A stretch of 64,000 bases of DNA from Euglena gracilis (GCA_039621445.1 CP154954.1:75218634-75282633); one strand, 5' to 3'; positions 10,909-22,290 are shown, numbered from the stretch's first letter. Program-made: numbers and translations. The notes: generated by a model from the letters alone, not told the origin.

Positions 10909-10986
10909 GTACGCCCCGGGCTGGCGATGGCTCCGCCCACCGCGACCGGCCCCCACACCGCCTCAAAGCGCCGGAAATTTTTTGGG

Positions 10987-13981
10987 ACTTAGGCGGCCTA
11001 ATTCGCACTTAAGCTTTTTTCGTTTGATGCGCGCATTTGCGCAAATTTACGATTTTTTTTGATCGTGCTCTGTTTCGGCTGTGAAGGTCCGGGGGGTGTG
11101 AAAACACGGCAACAAGAGAGTGCAAAAAATGAGCGAAATTCTGATTTTGGCTGGGAGACCCCCGGGACTTTGGCAAAAAACATTGATTTTGGGGGGTGTC
11201 GGGAAGGACTTTGTGGGCCCAAACCTATGGGACCCTGCCGGCCCACCCTGAAAAAAACGCAAAAAAGCACCTTAGGAACGGGACCTTTCCTGCCCTTGTT
11301 GCTCCTTTCGGCTGTGTCTCCGGGTGTGTCCGAGCTGCCGGCAGTGTGAGTCCTGGGTGTTTGCCGGACTGCTTTGCTTGCGGCGCCTTGGTGTGGTGTT
11401 CTGGGGCTGTTTGTTGATATGCAGGGAGGAAGGTCCGGGGGGTGTGGGTGTGGTGTGAACGAGTCGGAAGGAGGGACGCTGGGGAAGGAAGGTGAGTGCG
11501 GGGTGTTTGGGAAGGGAAGCGCAGAGGGGGAAGAAATGGGGTCCACAGGGAAAGAAGGGAATGAAGGGGACGAGTGTGTAGGCTTATACCCGGGATGCAC
11601 ACAACCAGTTGTGTGGCAAAGAACCCAGCAGAAGAAGCCCAACACTAGAAGGACAAAATTACGTTTGATGCGCGCAATTGCGCGCACCAACATGTTTATG
11701 TTGATGCGCGCAATTGCGCGCATCAAACACAAACATGTCCTTCAAGGATTGGGCTTTGGTACCCACGCACTGATGCTGTCGATAAACGGTGTGACAAAGA
11801 GGCCGTGACGGCAGGCCCAACGGGCCATCCAGCTGGTGGGTTTGTCACACTGTTTGTGAACACGCAAGCTTATGGGCGCAAATGCGTGCACCAAACATAA
11901 ACCATGTTGATGCGCGCATTTGCGCAAATGCGCGCATAAAACATGTTTTGTGTTTGATGCGCGCTTTTGCGCAAATAAACAAAGAAGAACGGTGTGACGG
12001 AAACACAGCCGTCAAACGCCGACAGCGGAAGTGGTTTATTTGCGCAGTTGCGCGCATCCAGTTGTTTGTGGGCGCAAATGCGCAAATAAACCAGATATAC
12101 ATTGTTCAGTTTACATCTGTTTTATTTGCGCATTTGCGCAAATAAAACAACGTGATGCGCGCAAATGCGCAAATAAACCACCAATGGAGGAGAAATAAGT
12201 GACTTCATTTGGCCCTCCTACAGCTACACTTTGTGGCTTCTGAGTGGGTTCAACCCAAATGACTACACCGTCCCCTCCGGGATATGGTGTTAGGGTGCCA
12301 TTTTTTCACCATTGACAGGTCCACAAAAGATGGAGACATAGCATCTTTTGAAGGTGGGTTCACAGCCACCCAGTAACGGTTCACCTCCACCGGCACCGAT
12401 TTGTGGGTCCCAAGGGCCCTGCGGCTGGCCTGCGGCTTCGGCTCCGCTGCTGCAGCCCCATCAGCTGCTGATGCTTCAGCACCCAGCAGGCCGGCATCGA
12501 CCTCCCCGGTGCAACGACACCCACCACAGCGGCCACGTTATACCCCGCCACCGGGGTGTGAGACTCGGGGGACGACGTGGTGCCAGTGCATGGCAACCAG
12601 CAGCTGGAGAGAGGTGGCCCTCAAACACCCGTTACTTTGGGTACAAGGAAGTGGTGAACCATTACCCCTGCATTGGGTGCATCAAAGCGGTGGGACCCAC
12701 TCCCCCCAAATTGTTCACAAAAACCGGTGTTTTTTTACATTTTTCAAGGGAAAAATGGCAAAGAAAACCATAAAACGGACTACGGCCCGACACGTCCCGG
12801 GTGTTTCAGGTGCCAAATTTTGACTTCTTGTAACGCAGTCTCGTTGCACAAAAGGTGTTCAACAGTCACAGGTCGTTTGCACGTCATCAATTCATTACAT
12901 TTAATTGCCAAACGCATGACGCCAAAACAACAGGCCGTTCGGGCCGGGGAACAGCAGTGCAACTGTACACACGCAAGGCAGGCAAATTTTGGCCAGTCAG
13001 ATGCCGTGTTCCAGTGAACACTCCACACTGCCTCTCACCACAAGTTTCATCGCCACATAAACGTGGTGCAAATCATTGGTTGGCGTGAGGAGTTGCGTTC
13101 ACCAGCTGTCACGGAGGAGGAGATGGTATCGCACAACTCATGTGTTTTGATGCGCGCATTTGCGCAAATCAACAAACTTTGTTTGTGTGCTCTAAGGGCC
13201 CTACAAACACATTATTTTGAAGCAGTTTATAACATGTTGATGCGCGCATTTGCGCAAATGCGCGCATCAACATAATTGTGTTTTATTTGCGCAATTGCGC
13301 GCACCAACACGTCCATCACGTTTTTAAACCTTCTAACTCATGGTCCTTATTGGTGTCTTTTAACATGGAACGTAAACATACGTGTTGATGGGCGCAAATG
13401 CGCGCACCAACACATTTGTTGGTGTGTGCATTTGCGCAAATGCGCACACCAACAAATGTGTTTGGTGCGCGCATTTGCGCCCATCAACACGTCATTTTAT
13501 CATCATCGGTGTACGTTTTATTTGCGCAAATGCGCGCACAAACACAATTGTTTTTATTTGCGCAATTGCGCGCACAAACACACATCAATTGCGCGACGGC
13601 TGCCTCACGTAGTCTGTGTGTCTCTGGTTTTGTTATCTAATGAGGCTCAGTGTGTTCTCACCGGTGGCGGTAGTATCACAGCCAGTTCAGCCAGCACGTC
13701 AGCACCGTTTCCAAGTGTCGTCACAAGGGGTGTGTGCCTCTCTCCCGTTTGATGTACAACAGCACCAGTCTCACCCCCAGCCCTCTTCACGTCACCTGGT
13801 AAGCAGCATGCACACCAGACCACTGGGAGTTAATCCCCTCCAATACAGGGGTGTAACGGTTCTTAAATCGTGTTCCGGGTTTCAGGGTACAGGGTCCCAG
13901 GGGTTACAAAAAAATCGTAAATTTGCGCAATTGCGCGCATCAAAAGGAAAAAAGCTTAAGTGCGAATTCGGCCGCCTAAGT
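10987..13981. mobile_element. 3.0-kb element with 75-bp terminal inverted repeats
   Basis: The ends at 10,987-11,061 and 13,907-13,981 are near-identical inverted repeats starting ACTTAGGCGGCC and including TTCGCACTTAAGCTTTTTT. GGG flanks both sides, a possible 3-bp target duplication. The interior has many copies of a GCGC(A/G)CATTTGCGC-type palindrome and no transposase-like ORF. It lies within the F-H intron. A GC-rich patch at 12,400-12,600 could be captured sequence. Confidence 0.82.
11660..13610. repeat. Dispersed GCGC-ATTTGCGC palindrome family
   Basis: Units such as TGATGCGCGCATTTGCGCAA, often followed by the inverse arm, occur near 11,665, 11,705, 11,870, 11,910, 11,955, 12,040, 12,130, 13,145, 13,235, 13,285, 13,385, 13,430, 13,460, 13,520 and 13,560. 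They also form the inner part of both terminal repeats (11,026 and 13,920). The linkers between them differ. Confidence 0.85.
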
Positions 13982-14611
13982 GGGACCCCCCAAACCTGTC
14001 AAAATGCTCATTTTGGCAAATTTTGTGTTCTTGGAACAAAATCAGCCAAAAAAAATACATTAAAACCTTAATCCAACCTTGGCACAGATCTCCAGAGGAA
14101 TTTTTTGGAACCTCTAGAAACCTTACTCCTTAAAAATTGTTTCAATAATTCTGGATGATGCTTCATGGCCAGGGGGAACGTTCAGGAACGTGCAGTCTCA
14201 GCACCATACTATTTAATTTCAGGGAATGCTTCGGGGGATTGGGTGTGCAGTCAGAATTTCCTGAACCTCAAAGATTAGGACAGAAATTTTGAAAAATTTA
14301 TGTGGAGTGTCCCCGCCCCCACACCCAGGGTATTAAGTGTGTATATATTTATCCTTCGTTTTGAGAAAAGATGTGAATGCTTTTTCAAAACATCTGAAAT
14401 CATGCCATATTTTTTTCACAGAGATGAAAATTTTTCCGAGTCAAAGAGAAATTTGTGCACTCTGGAAAGGTCCTGAAACAATATTTTTATTTAGCTTAAT
14501 TTTGAATTACCTTACCTTTCCTTTTTTTGTTGCAATTTTGCATTATTTTTTTGAGCCCCCCCCCCTCCTTTGACGTTGGTGGGTGGTCCCTCACAAAAGC
14601 CCTTCCCTCAG

Positions 14612-14743
14612 CAAATCTGCCATCGGTGGCAGCGTTGGGCCACCTCCTCTGCCAACCACTGTCCCGGCTGTTGACCTGGTCCTCGACGTGTCCACCCTGG
14701 CTCGCATCCTCGAGGGCGATATACGAACCTTTCCAGGAGCGAA
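14612..14743 (+). CDS. Exon H: TLA/G-D-I segment of second PBP domain
   Basis: Acceptor CCCTCAG at 14,611, donor gtaggg at 14,744. The frame reads VPAVDLVLDVSTLARILEGD and then IRTF. This is a clear match to the PstS stretch L-x-L-(S/T)-x-x-T-L-A-x-I-(F/Y)-x-G-x-I-x-x-W. The leading base fits the two left by exon F, skipping the 3-kb element between them. A near-identical copy lies on the other strand at 63,440-63,571. Confidence 0.78.
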
Positions 14744-15579
14744 GTAGGGTGGGCCGCCTTCGTTGCTTCGGCATCTCACGCAGTTTGGTCCAAATATTCA
14801 GGAGAAAGAGGAAAACGTCTTGCACAGCCGTTTTGCAAACGTTTTGCACAGCCCAGGGAGCGTATTTTTTGATGTTGGTTGGTGTCATTGGGTGTGAAGT
14901 GGTGTCACGTTTTTTTGCAGAATACCTTTCCTCTGTTACTGAGCACGTGGTGGACACCTTTCAAAACGTACCGTCTCTCTCCTTTTTTTTTTTTTTGCGA
15001 AATGGCCCAATTTTTTTTCTCCGCCATTCATTGCAGCGTCTTTCCAATTTTTGTTACTGCAGGAAGGTGGAGAACGAAAGCTGTCCAAAGTTTCTGACTT
15101 AACACCATTACTATCTCATCTTCTTGCTTTGGGCCAGTGGATTGAGTCGCTGTCCTTGTTGTTGAGTTTGAGGTTGCCATCTTCCCACCTCGGTAGGCCA
15201 CCTCATTCCTCATTCACTGGCTGACCACATCACAAAAAATGCTTCCCGTCCCACTCTCCCTGGATGTCTTAAGATACCCCCCAAACAATGTACAATATAC
15301 CCTCTGACCCCGGAGAATGGAAAAATCCAGGCTCTATGAATTTGACATGCTTTTAAACAGAATAATGGTATTCTCCGATAGAATACCATCCATGCGTATC
15401 CTAACACTGCTGATGTGTTTGCGCGCATAAATACCACAGTATGTATAGAAGATCCCAGGAGGTTTGCTTGACAAATCGGCAAGCACAACCCAGCTGCACC
15501 CTCCTCCTTTACAGCCAACATTCGGCCGGGGACTCCCGCAGTTTCCTGGGCAAGACCCTGATAGGTTCCAGTACCCCCC

Positions 15580-16690
15580 CAAATAATATACCCCCCCCCT
15601 CCTAATAAGTGCACGGGTCCGCACATTTTAAGGACGTAGTTTCGGACCCCAAGGGGTGCGCACTTATTAGGGCACTGCGCACTTTTTAGGACAAAGCCGA
15701 AAATACATACATTTTCCCCACTCCTTTTCAATCCCCCCCCCTTTTGTGATTTTAAGCTATGAGTCAAGTGATTATGTGTCAAATTTGGGCTTGGACGATA
15801 GAAATATTTGGTCTGAGAAGGACAGCTCTGAGAATTGTGTGTCTTTCCGACCTGAGATGTGACAGTGATTTTTCCTTTGGGGGGGGTGCGCGCACTGCGC
15901 ACATTTAGGGCACTGCGCACTTATTTGGGGAGGGGGTTTTACCCCCCCCCCACCAGGGACTTCGGCTGCCCAAATAATATACATCCCCCTGCCACACCCC
16001 AGAGAGGGAAATTGTTCAAGCAGAAAATGTTCAATTCTGTCAAAAAAACAATGCATTTGGGTCAAAATGACTGGTACCAAAAACTTGTGGCAGTACCAAC
16101 CTAAACTAAATGTCAAAAAAAATGTACAAAATGCACGAAATTATGTAAAAGCGTGCCTGTTGGGGGGTCTTTTTGAGTTTGAAAATTTGCCCAAATTATA
16201 AATACATATATACATATATACATATACACATGTATATGTATACATACATATATAAGTATATATGTATATATGTATATATGTATATGTACACATAACCCCC
16301 CCCAAATAATAAACCCCCCCCCAAATAATATACCCCCCAAATAATAACCCCCCCCCCTGAGGACCGACTTCGGCCGCCCAAATAATAAACCCCCCCTCCG
16401 GCAGGTATGAAGCCAAAGAAAAAAGAGTTAAAAATTAACAGAAATGTTGCCAAAAATCACAAAAAATGGAAAAAATTGGTGCAGAAAATGTGCCAAAAAA
16501 GCACCCAATTTTCAAAAAAGCCCCAAAATGCCAAAAAAGTGACCATTGGAGCCTGTGAAGGGGTTTTCGGGCCGATTTTTGCCTTCGAAAATTTTACCCA
16601 AATAATAACCCCCCCCCCCAAATAATAACCCCCCCCATGGACCCTGACTTCGGGTGTCCAAATAATAAACCGGGGGGTTTATTATTTGGG
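15580..16690. repeat. AAATAATA + C-run dispersed motif
   Basis: About ten occurrences of CCCAAATAATA(A/T)A followed by 6-10 C, several preceded by CTTCGG(C/T)(C/T)GCC. One copy near 16,670 is inverted, making a hairpin with its neighbour. Confidence 0.75.
16200..16292. repeat. TATG/TATAC microsatellite
   Basis: Imperfect ATATAC/GTATAT run; the counterpart in the other arm lies near 61,895-61,975. Confidence 0.8.
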
Positions 16691-16784
16691 GGGGTTTACC
16701 TATATACGTATATACACATACATATGAACACACACACACACACACACACACACCTCCCAAAATAGTACCCCGGTGGCAAAGCAG

Positions 16785-16947
16785 TGGGGCTCGTGACGTA
16801 TGTGCCCCTCTTCCTCCTCTCCTCTCCTGTCCCTGGCTGGACCCGGCCCTCACGGGCCTCAACCCGAACGGCCTCCGGGGGCCGGGGGGCAGCAACATCA
16901 CCAACGCCAGCCAGCGCATTGTTCTCTTCAACGGGCCGCCGGGGGCT
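16785..16947 (+). CDS. Exon I: LDPAL-LNP segment of second PBP domain
   Basis: Taken from acceptor GCAG at 16,784; phase fits exon H. The frame reads WLDPALTGLNPNG, then IVLFNGPPGA. It matches the PstS pattern W-x-D-P-x-(I/L)-x-x-L-N-P followed by a strand before the R-x-x-x-S-G loop. The first 16 codons run through a pyrimidine tract, so the true acceptor may lie closer to the WLDP codons. A donor at 16,948 gives the best family fit; 16,984 is an in-phase alternative. Confidence 0.75.
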
Positions 16948-17141
16948 GTCATTTGCCCACGGCCCTTTTGCATCCTTTTGAGAGTGGATGGAACAGTGGT
17001 TTAAGAATCAGCTGTGCTTGGTGCCTTTTTTTTATATAGTTTTTTCCTGAATTTGAAAAAATGACCTCACTGAGTGAAAAAGGATCTAGTTTCTGGAGTG
17101 AAAGCATTACCCCACACGCACACACACATCCATGCAAATGT

Positions 17142-17200
<59 letters not shown>
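17142..17200. repeat. TGCC tetranucleotide repeat
   Basis: About fourteen TGCC units; reverse copy GGCA at 60,967-61,026. Confidence 0.95.
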
Positions 17201-17202
<2 letters not shown>

Positions 17203-17243
17203 TATCGATCGACGATGGACAGATCAATCTATATTGATAAAGA

Positions 17244-17332
17244 TCCATCCGTCCATCCATCCATCCATCCATCCATCCGTCCGTCTGTCCGTCCATCCAT
17301 CCGTCCGTCCGTTTATCCATCCATCCAATTAT
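17244..17332. repeat. CATC/CGTC tetranucleotide repeat
   Basis: Imperfect CATC, CGTC and TGTC units; the reverse copy at about 60,844-60,925 is shorter. Confidence 0.9.
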
Positions 17333-19143
17333 TGCTTTTGGGCTTTATGCAGAACCAAGGCTAACCAGGAGGAAGTTTGGAATCTAGTTCTTCAAAGGTT
17401 CTCCAACAGAGTTCTATCCTTGAAATGCTTTTGATCAGGCAATTAGATGCATAAACTAAATACCACCTGACAGACAAGAGATTACAGGTCACGTGATCAT
17501 GTGTCACTGTGATAAAAAAATTTCCCTAAGCTTTGCCATAATTTCTGTAACTGTACACAGAAGCATGCTCGGTTCAGTGGTTCTTCACAGAACTGAGATT
17601 GTGACTGAGCAGCTGTGATCTGCCGATATCCACAGAACTTTTCATTGACGTCCCTCTTCTCAACCTCAGCATCAGGTGACTTCCACAGCTTGTTCGAGGT
17701 CCTCCCTCATCTCGATCCCATCTTCTCTCATGTGATCCCCTCTCCCTGTGCATCCTGCCATTGGGTCGTTTTTCCCCCCCCCCCCCCCCCGGGCACACAC
17801 TCAAACAGGCATCGCCATGTTTGAGTGACAATGCACTCAAACATGCCATTTCACAACAAAGCTCAACTTTCAATAACCGTAAGGGCTTGAACATATAAAA
17901 CTCTCTGGGGCCGACACGGACCCCCTTTTTGAGGCATTTTGGCTTGGCGGCTTGTTGGCCCCCTTGTCTGTTGGAGTCAACATGGCCCCCGAAGTTCCCC
18001 CCCCCCCCCCCGCCCCCAGCCTGTTGGGGCCAACATGGCCCGGGCCAATGAGCCTGGGGGTACACTCCCCCCCCTGTCCTTGACACGCCTTGTCCATGAC
18101 ACCCCCCCCGTGTCAACCGCACTTTTCCCGTACCTAAAAAGAGTAAAGTATTTTTGACACACTTCACGTCTCTGGAGCTGATTGTTTGCCATTTTCTGCA
18201 CAGAACCGTGGCTTTGAACTCATCTTCTTTTGAGTTTGGTGATTTAGTGAGATATGAGCGCTCCAATGGAGTGATGCTTTGGTGATTGGGCCCTCAGACC
18301 TTTCATCGTCATCCTGTGTGCCGGGTTTTTTTTTTTGCTGCATGTTTTGTGGTACGGTTCCCATGACATGCCGTGTCCAAAATACATCCCCCGTATCAAC
18401 CGCACTTTCCCCATATTTTGGCGTGTCAAGGACAAGGGGGGGGGGATGTACCTCCCCTCCCCTCAGTGTCATGCCCGAGAACCTGTCAGGGTCCCGCCCC
18501 GGAAACTGTCAGGGTCTTTGGTACCCGCCCACCTGTCAGGTGACAGTTTCCCAGGGGGGGGGTCGGTGTGTAATGAGGCTGGAAGACATGGAACTCTTCT
18601 GCGAAGTCTTTTGACCCTAATTCAGGGTGCTGTACCCTGCACCATGGACTGCTCAAAACATTGACCATCTTCCCAGACGGCTTTTGTGTTTGAAGGACTG
18701 CCTGAATCCCAAGAAGTTGAGTCAGCTGCTGACCGGTCTGCGGTGGGCTGAGGAGAAAACACGGACTCTGCACAGGAGATGACACTTCTGGGGGTGTTCA
18801 AAACGCACCTACTCCTCCCCATCTCTCTGCCCCTCCCCTCCCCCCCCTGTCGGTTGGGGCCAACATGCCCCCCCCCCCCCAAGTTGGCCCCGGCCTTTTG
18901 GGGCCGACATGGACCCCCTTTTTCAGGCATTTTGGCTAGGCGGCCTGTCAACCCCCCCCTTGTCTGTTGACATCCACTTCCCCCCCCCCCCCCGGAAGTT
19001 CCCCCCCCCCCCGGCCTGTTGGAGCCAACATGGCCTGGGCCAATGAGCCGGGGGGGGGTACCTACCCCCCGGAAACTGGCAGAGTCCTCGGTTCCAGCTA
19101 ACCTGTCAGGTGACAGTTTCCTGGGGGGGGGGCAGGTCGGCAG

Positions 19144-19318
19144 TTAAACTGCTTTTCCGGGTGGCTGGGCCTCTTCGCCATCACACGGCTGACGCGACTT
19201 GAGGGCCTCGCCCCGATGCGACGCTCCGCCTCGAACTTTGTCGGGGCGGCGCTGCGGGCCGCCCCCTACCTCGCCACGGAGCAGCAGCTGCGCACCGTGG
19301 TGGCCGCCCAGGACGGCC
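19144..19318 (+). CDS. Exon J: helical middle of second PBP domain
   Basis: Acceptor GGCAG at 19,143, donor candidate gtcgcc at 19,319. The frame reads LNCFSGWLGLFAITRL, then ASNFVGAALRAAPYLAT and EQQLRTVVAAQDG. Joined to exon I it gives GPPGALNCFSGWL, like the S-G-x-x-x-x-F-x-x-(Y/W)-L helix of PstS. The frame also meets a TGA at 19,381, but the domain continues in later exons, so a splice before that stop is preferred. The other-strand copy has offsetting indels here. Confidence 0.68.
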
Positions 19319-19761
19319 GTCGCCACTTCTGCCACTTCCCCCCTTTTTCCCTGTGGGACTTGGAGCGCATCGAAGCCGACTGAGTGCCCACCGCTGTCCA
19401 TCGACAGTTGGCCGGGGGTTTGGGCTCACGGACTGTTATTGGCCACATCACCCCCCCCCCCCCCCCCCCGGGCAACCCGGCACGCCCGAACCTGTCAGGG
19501 TCCCCGGTGCTGGCCAAACTGTCAGTGACTGTCTATTGGCTGTCAGTGACGGTCAGTGACTGTTCATTGCGGGGGGGGGGACCTTGTTGCTGGCAGTGCC
19601 CAACTGATGTGGCGGGGCAAGACAAAAAGAGTTGGTTCCAGTGCCTTGGCACCCCCTTTTTGGGACACAAGTCTCAGCCCTGCTTGAAATACTTCCAAAC
19701 AACCTGGCAGGGGGGGGGGACGTTGAGAAGATGCACTCCAGCAACCTGGAACCCCATCTAG

Positions 19762-19927
19762 TTTTTTGGAGGGGTTTGTCTTTTGACCCCCATCCCCCGA
19801 TGATCAACCCCCACCTGCCAAAACAAAAATCGATACCGGCAACCATCCTTGTGGCCGGCACTCCCTTCGCCCTCGCCGTCACCACGTCTGCCCTCGACAC
19901 CCCCGGCTCCCTCATCAAGTTTGCCAG
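19762..19927 (+). CDS. Exon K: GSIGY-like segment of second PBP domain
   Basis: Donor CAG/gtgtct at 19,928 is clear. The acceptor is inferred as CTAG at 19,761 because it is the nearest AG that keeps phase with exon J. The frame reads ATILVAGTPFALAV, then SALDTPGSLIKFA. TPGSLIKFA sits where PstS has T-x-GSIGYxE, with L-I in place of I-G. It joins exon L in phase with a Ser codon. The first ~25 codons after the inferred acceptor are unlike coding DNA, so the start is uncertain. Confidence 0.55.
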
Positions 19928-20890
19928 GTGTCTATGCGCCTGATGCGTGGATATGGTTCCCTCAATTTGTTCAAGTGCCCTTGTCCACTTAAGCCCCCCC
20001 TTCCCGTGGTGTTCTCCAGGCACCACCCCAAATTGATTCCTTTTTATTTGAAGCTCATCTTTCTGTGAAGAAGTGACAACTATTTGAATATTTGTACAGG
20101 CAAGGACTCTCAAAGAGCCACCTTCAAAAAAATCATTTGGTTTGGTAAGACGTTGCTTATTGTATATGAAGGCAGTTTAGGAAAAACCAGAGGCTGATCC
20201 CTGTTTTTGAAAATGAATGTACAGACGCACACACTCAATGAACCGCTTTTTTTGCAAGGAATTGTTTTTTTTTCAGTATTTTCTTTGCTTACTTTCCATT
20301 ACCAAGGCATATTTTCCAAACTGTCTTTCCCATTTTCATAAGAGGGTGTCTGTTCAACCATGCGGGGTTTACACACAAAAAATTTTATATACCCAAAAAC
20401 ATATGGGAGTGTTTCAAAAATTGCGGGAAGAATTACAGAAATAATTATGGAATAAATTATATTCTGGAATTAAAAAGTATGGGAAAATATGAAAGTTTTA
20501 AAGAACCGAGGATAACTTTTTATTTTAAGGCATTTTGGTGCCAGACCGCACAGATGGGTATTGTGTGGTGATCATGTGCGTGTGTGTGGATGCTTTTCTG
20601 ACCGCACCTTGCCCAGTTAGACCTTGAACAGTGCCCGTGGTCCAGAGGCCCTTCATTCTTTTGTTTGTGTAACTGAAGATTTGAGGAGCGTAGGACAAAA
20701 ATGCACTGGACAAAACTGTGGAAAATATGGGAAAACTGAGGTGGCTTCCCATATTTTTTTGTCTCTCTTATTTTTTTTTGTCCCAACTGAATCTTGAACC
20801 CCCTGTGTCCAAAACCGTGTCTTGACACATCCCCACTGCCAACCCCACATTCTTTGGAACACTTCAGAAACGCCCTCCCAAAAAATTGAG

Positions 20891-21012
20891 CTGACTAGGG
20901 CCGACCAGGGCCGACCAGGGGCGACTGTGATTTTCAGGACCCCCGTAGGTGGGGGTTCCGACGAGGGCCGACCAGGGCCGACCAGGGCCGACCAGGGCCG
21001 ACCAGGGCCGAC
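20891..21012. repeat. 10-bp minisatellite GGCCGACCAG, first block
   Basis: Two runs of the 10-bp unit split by GACTGTGATTTTCAGGACCC and neighbouring bases. The facing block on the right arm is 56,927-57,068. Confidence 0.9.
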
Positions 21013-21559
21013 TTGCATGTAGTTGGCCGACCGAAGGGGAATGGATGAAGGAATTCGGCAGCTTTCCCTCTGGAACAAGCACCTCTGATGATGCTGGGCG
21101 ATGCGGGGCGACGCTGGGCGATGCTGGGTGATGCTGGCATTTTTTTTTGTATATTTTGAAGAACCTAACCCATTTTTTGGATAATTTTCTCACAAATCTC
21201 CAGTTTTACACCCATTTTGGCCATTATGGATCAGTTTTTGCTAATTTGGGGGCTATTTGTCACTGATTTGGCAAATATTGGGCTAATTTGGGTCAATATG
21301 AGCATTTTTTATCGCATTTTGGCCATTTTGCGCCCTTTTGGTAATTTTGGGTCATTTTTCACAATCTTTTGTGGATTTTTTTTTTTGGCGTTTTTGGGTA
21401 GTTTTTGGTTATTTCAAGCCATTTTAGGGTCATTTTGGTTGCTTTTGGGGAACCAATGGAGGCCTCATGGGGCACTTCCTTTCGAGACAATTGAGAAAAT
21501 CATTGCATCCCTTCACATTTTTTCTGTGACGGATACCCCCACCTATGGCCGACTATTTG

Positions 21560-21618
21560 CCGACCAGGGCCGACCAGGGCCGACCAGGGCCGACCAGGGC
21601 CGACCAGGGCCGACCAGA
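21560..21618. repeat. 10-bp minisatellite GGCCGACCAG, second block
   Basis: Six tandem units; facing copy at about 56,307-56,379 has one or more extra units. Confidence 0.9.
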
Positions 21619-21840
21619 GCACCAAAATGGGAAGCGACCATAGGTGCCTGATTGTTGTGCACATTTTTCTGCGGGCTAGTGCACTCCCCCCCCCCCCCGT
21701 AATGCCACATTCCTGAAACATTGACGTGAATTTGAACAAGAGGGAAAGATCTGTCATGTGTTGACCACACGTCAATACGTCATGCCACCAGTGCCAATGG
21801 GGGGAGGCCAATCGCACCGAAGCTACTGCGAAGTCAGCCT

Positions 21841-21915
21841 GGAGCTGGGGGGGGGTCTGCAAAGAACGGTGGGGCTGACTCAGCCCCACCGTTCTTTGCA
21901 GACCCCCCCAGCTCC
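21841..21915. repeat. 75-bp near-perfect hairpin upstream of exon L
   Basis: GGAGCTGGGGGG and GGTCTGCAAAGAACGGTGG are followed almost at once by their reverse complements. The stem ends about 42 bp before the exon L acceptor and persists in the other arm (56,010-56,086). Confidence 0.92.
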
Positions 21916-21957
21916 GGGCAAGCCTGCTCCAGCTCACAACCCCCTCCTTCCCCACAG

Positions 21958-22054
21958 CCTGCAGCGGTCGGCGGGCGTTGTGGTCGCCCCCACCCCGGCG
22001 GCCATCGGCGCCTGTGCAGCCTCCGCCAGCGACACCACCCTCGACAGGGTCGCT
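21958..22054 (+). CDS. Exon L: AG-x-V-x-PT segment of second PBP domain
   Basis: Acceptor CCCCACAG at 21,957, donor gtgaga at 22,055. The frame reads SAGVVVAPTPAAIGACAASA, then SDTTLDRVA. It is a clear match to the PstS stretch N-x-AG-x-(F/V)-V-x-P-T-x-x-(S/A)-I-x-A-A, and parallels STGVVVDAS in exon A of the first domain. Phase fits exon K upstream and exon M downstream. Confidence 0.75.
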
Positions 22055-22092
22055 GTGAGACACTGGGGCCACTTTCGCCAGCGTCCACGCGC

Positions 22093-22290
22093 GCGTGTGT
22101 TGTGTTGTGTGGTGTTGTGTGGTGTGGTGTGGTGTGGTGTGGTGTGGTGTGGTGTGTGGTGTGTTGTGTTGTGTTGTGTTGTGTTGTGTTGTGTTGTGTT
22201 GTGTTGTGTTGTGTTGTGTTGTGTTGTGTTGTGTTGTGTTGTGTTGTGTTGTGTTGTGTGTTGTGTTGTGTGTTGTGTGTTGAGTGTGCT
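22093..22290. repeat. TGTTG/TGTGG pentamer-type repeat
   Basis: Long GTGTT-unit array directly after exon L; facing copy (AACAC) at about 55,637-55,833 with altered unit order. Open frames across it are products of the repeat. Confidence 0.95.

Larger units (their letters stand above)
14744..16784 (+). other. Intron H-I (about 2.0 kb)
   Basis: No coding signal. Several copies of AAATAATA followed by a C run (15,580-16,690), GCGCACTGCGCAC phrases (15,640-15,925), a TATA/ATAC microsatellite (16,200-16,292) and an AC repeat (16,729-16,752). Confidence 0.55.
16948..19143 (+). other. Intron I-J (about 2.2 kb)
   Basis: No coding signal. TGCC repeat (17,142-17,200), CATC/CGTC repeat (17,244-17,332), T- and C-rich filler, blocks with GGGGCCAACATGG (17,960-18,060, 18,850-19,030) and CTGTCAGG elements (18,470-18,560, 19,070-19,130). 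Confidence 0.55.
19928..21957 (+). other. Intron K-L (about 2.0 kb)
   Basis: T-rich filler (20,100-20,520 and 21,190-21,450), two GGCCGACCAG minisatellites (20,891-21,012 and 21,560-21,618) and a 75-bp hairpin next to the acceptor (21,841-21,915). No coding signal. Confidence 0.55.

Noticed and set aside
12380-12600. GC-rich patch as an exon (minus SHTPVAGYNVAAVVGVVAPG or plus frames)
   Set aside because: It lies inside the 3-kb element; exons F and H already join in phase without it, and no frame shows a family motif. Captured sequence is possible.
11660-13610. CRISPR-like array or repeated MRAFAQ peptides
   Set aside because: Units are palindromic, spacers irregular, and the context is eukaryotic with flanking terminal repeats; the peptides come from the DNA repeat.
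19381-19383. TGA after exon J taken as the end of a gene
   Set aside because: The PBP domain continues in exons K to N with matching phases, and a donor lies before the stop.
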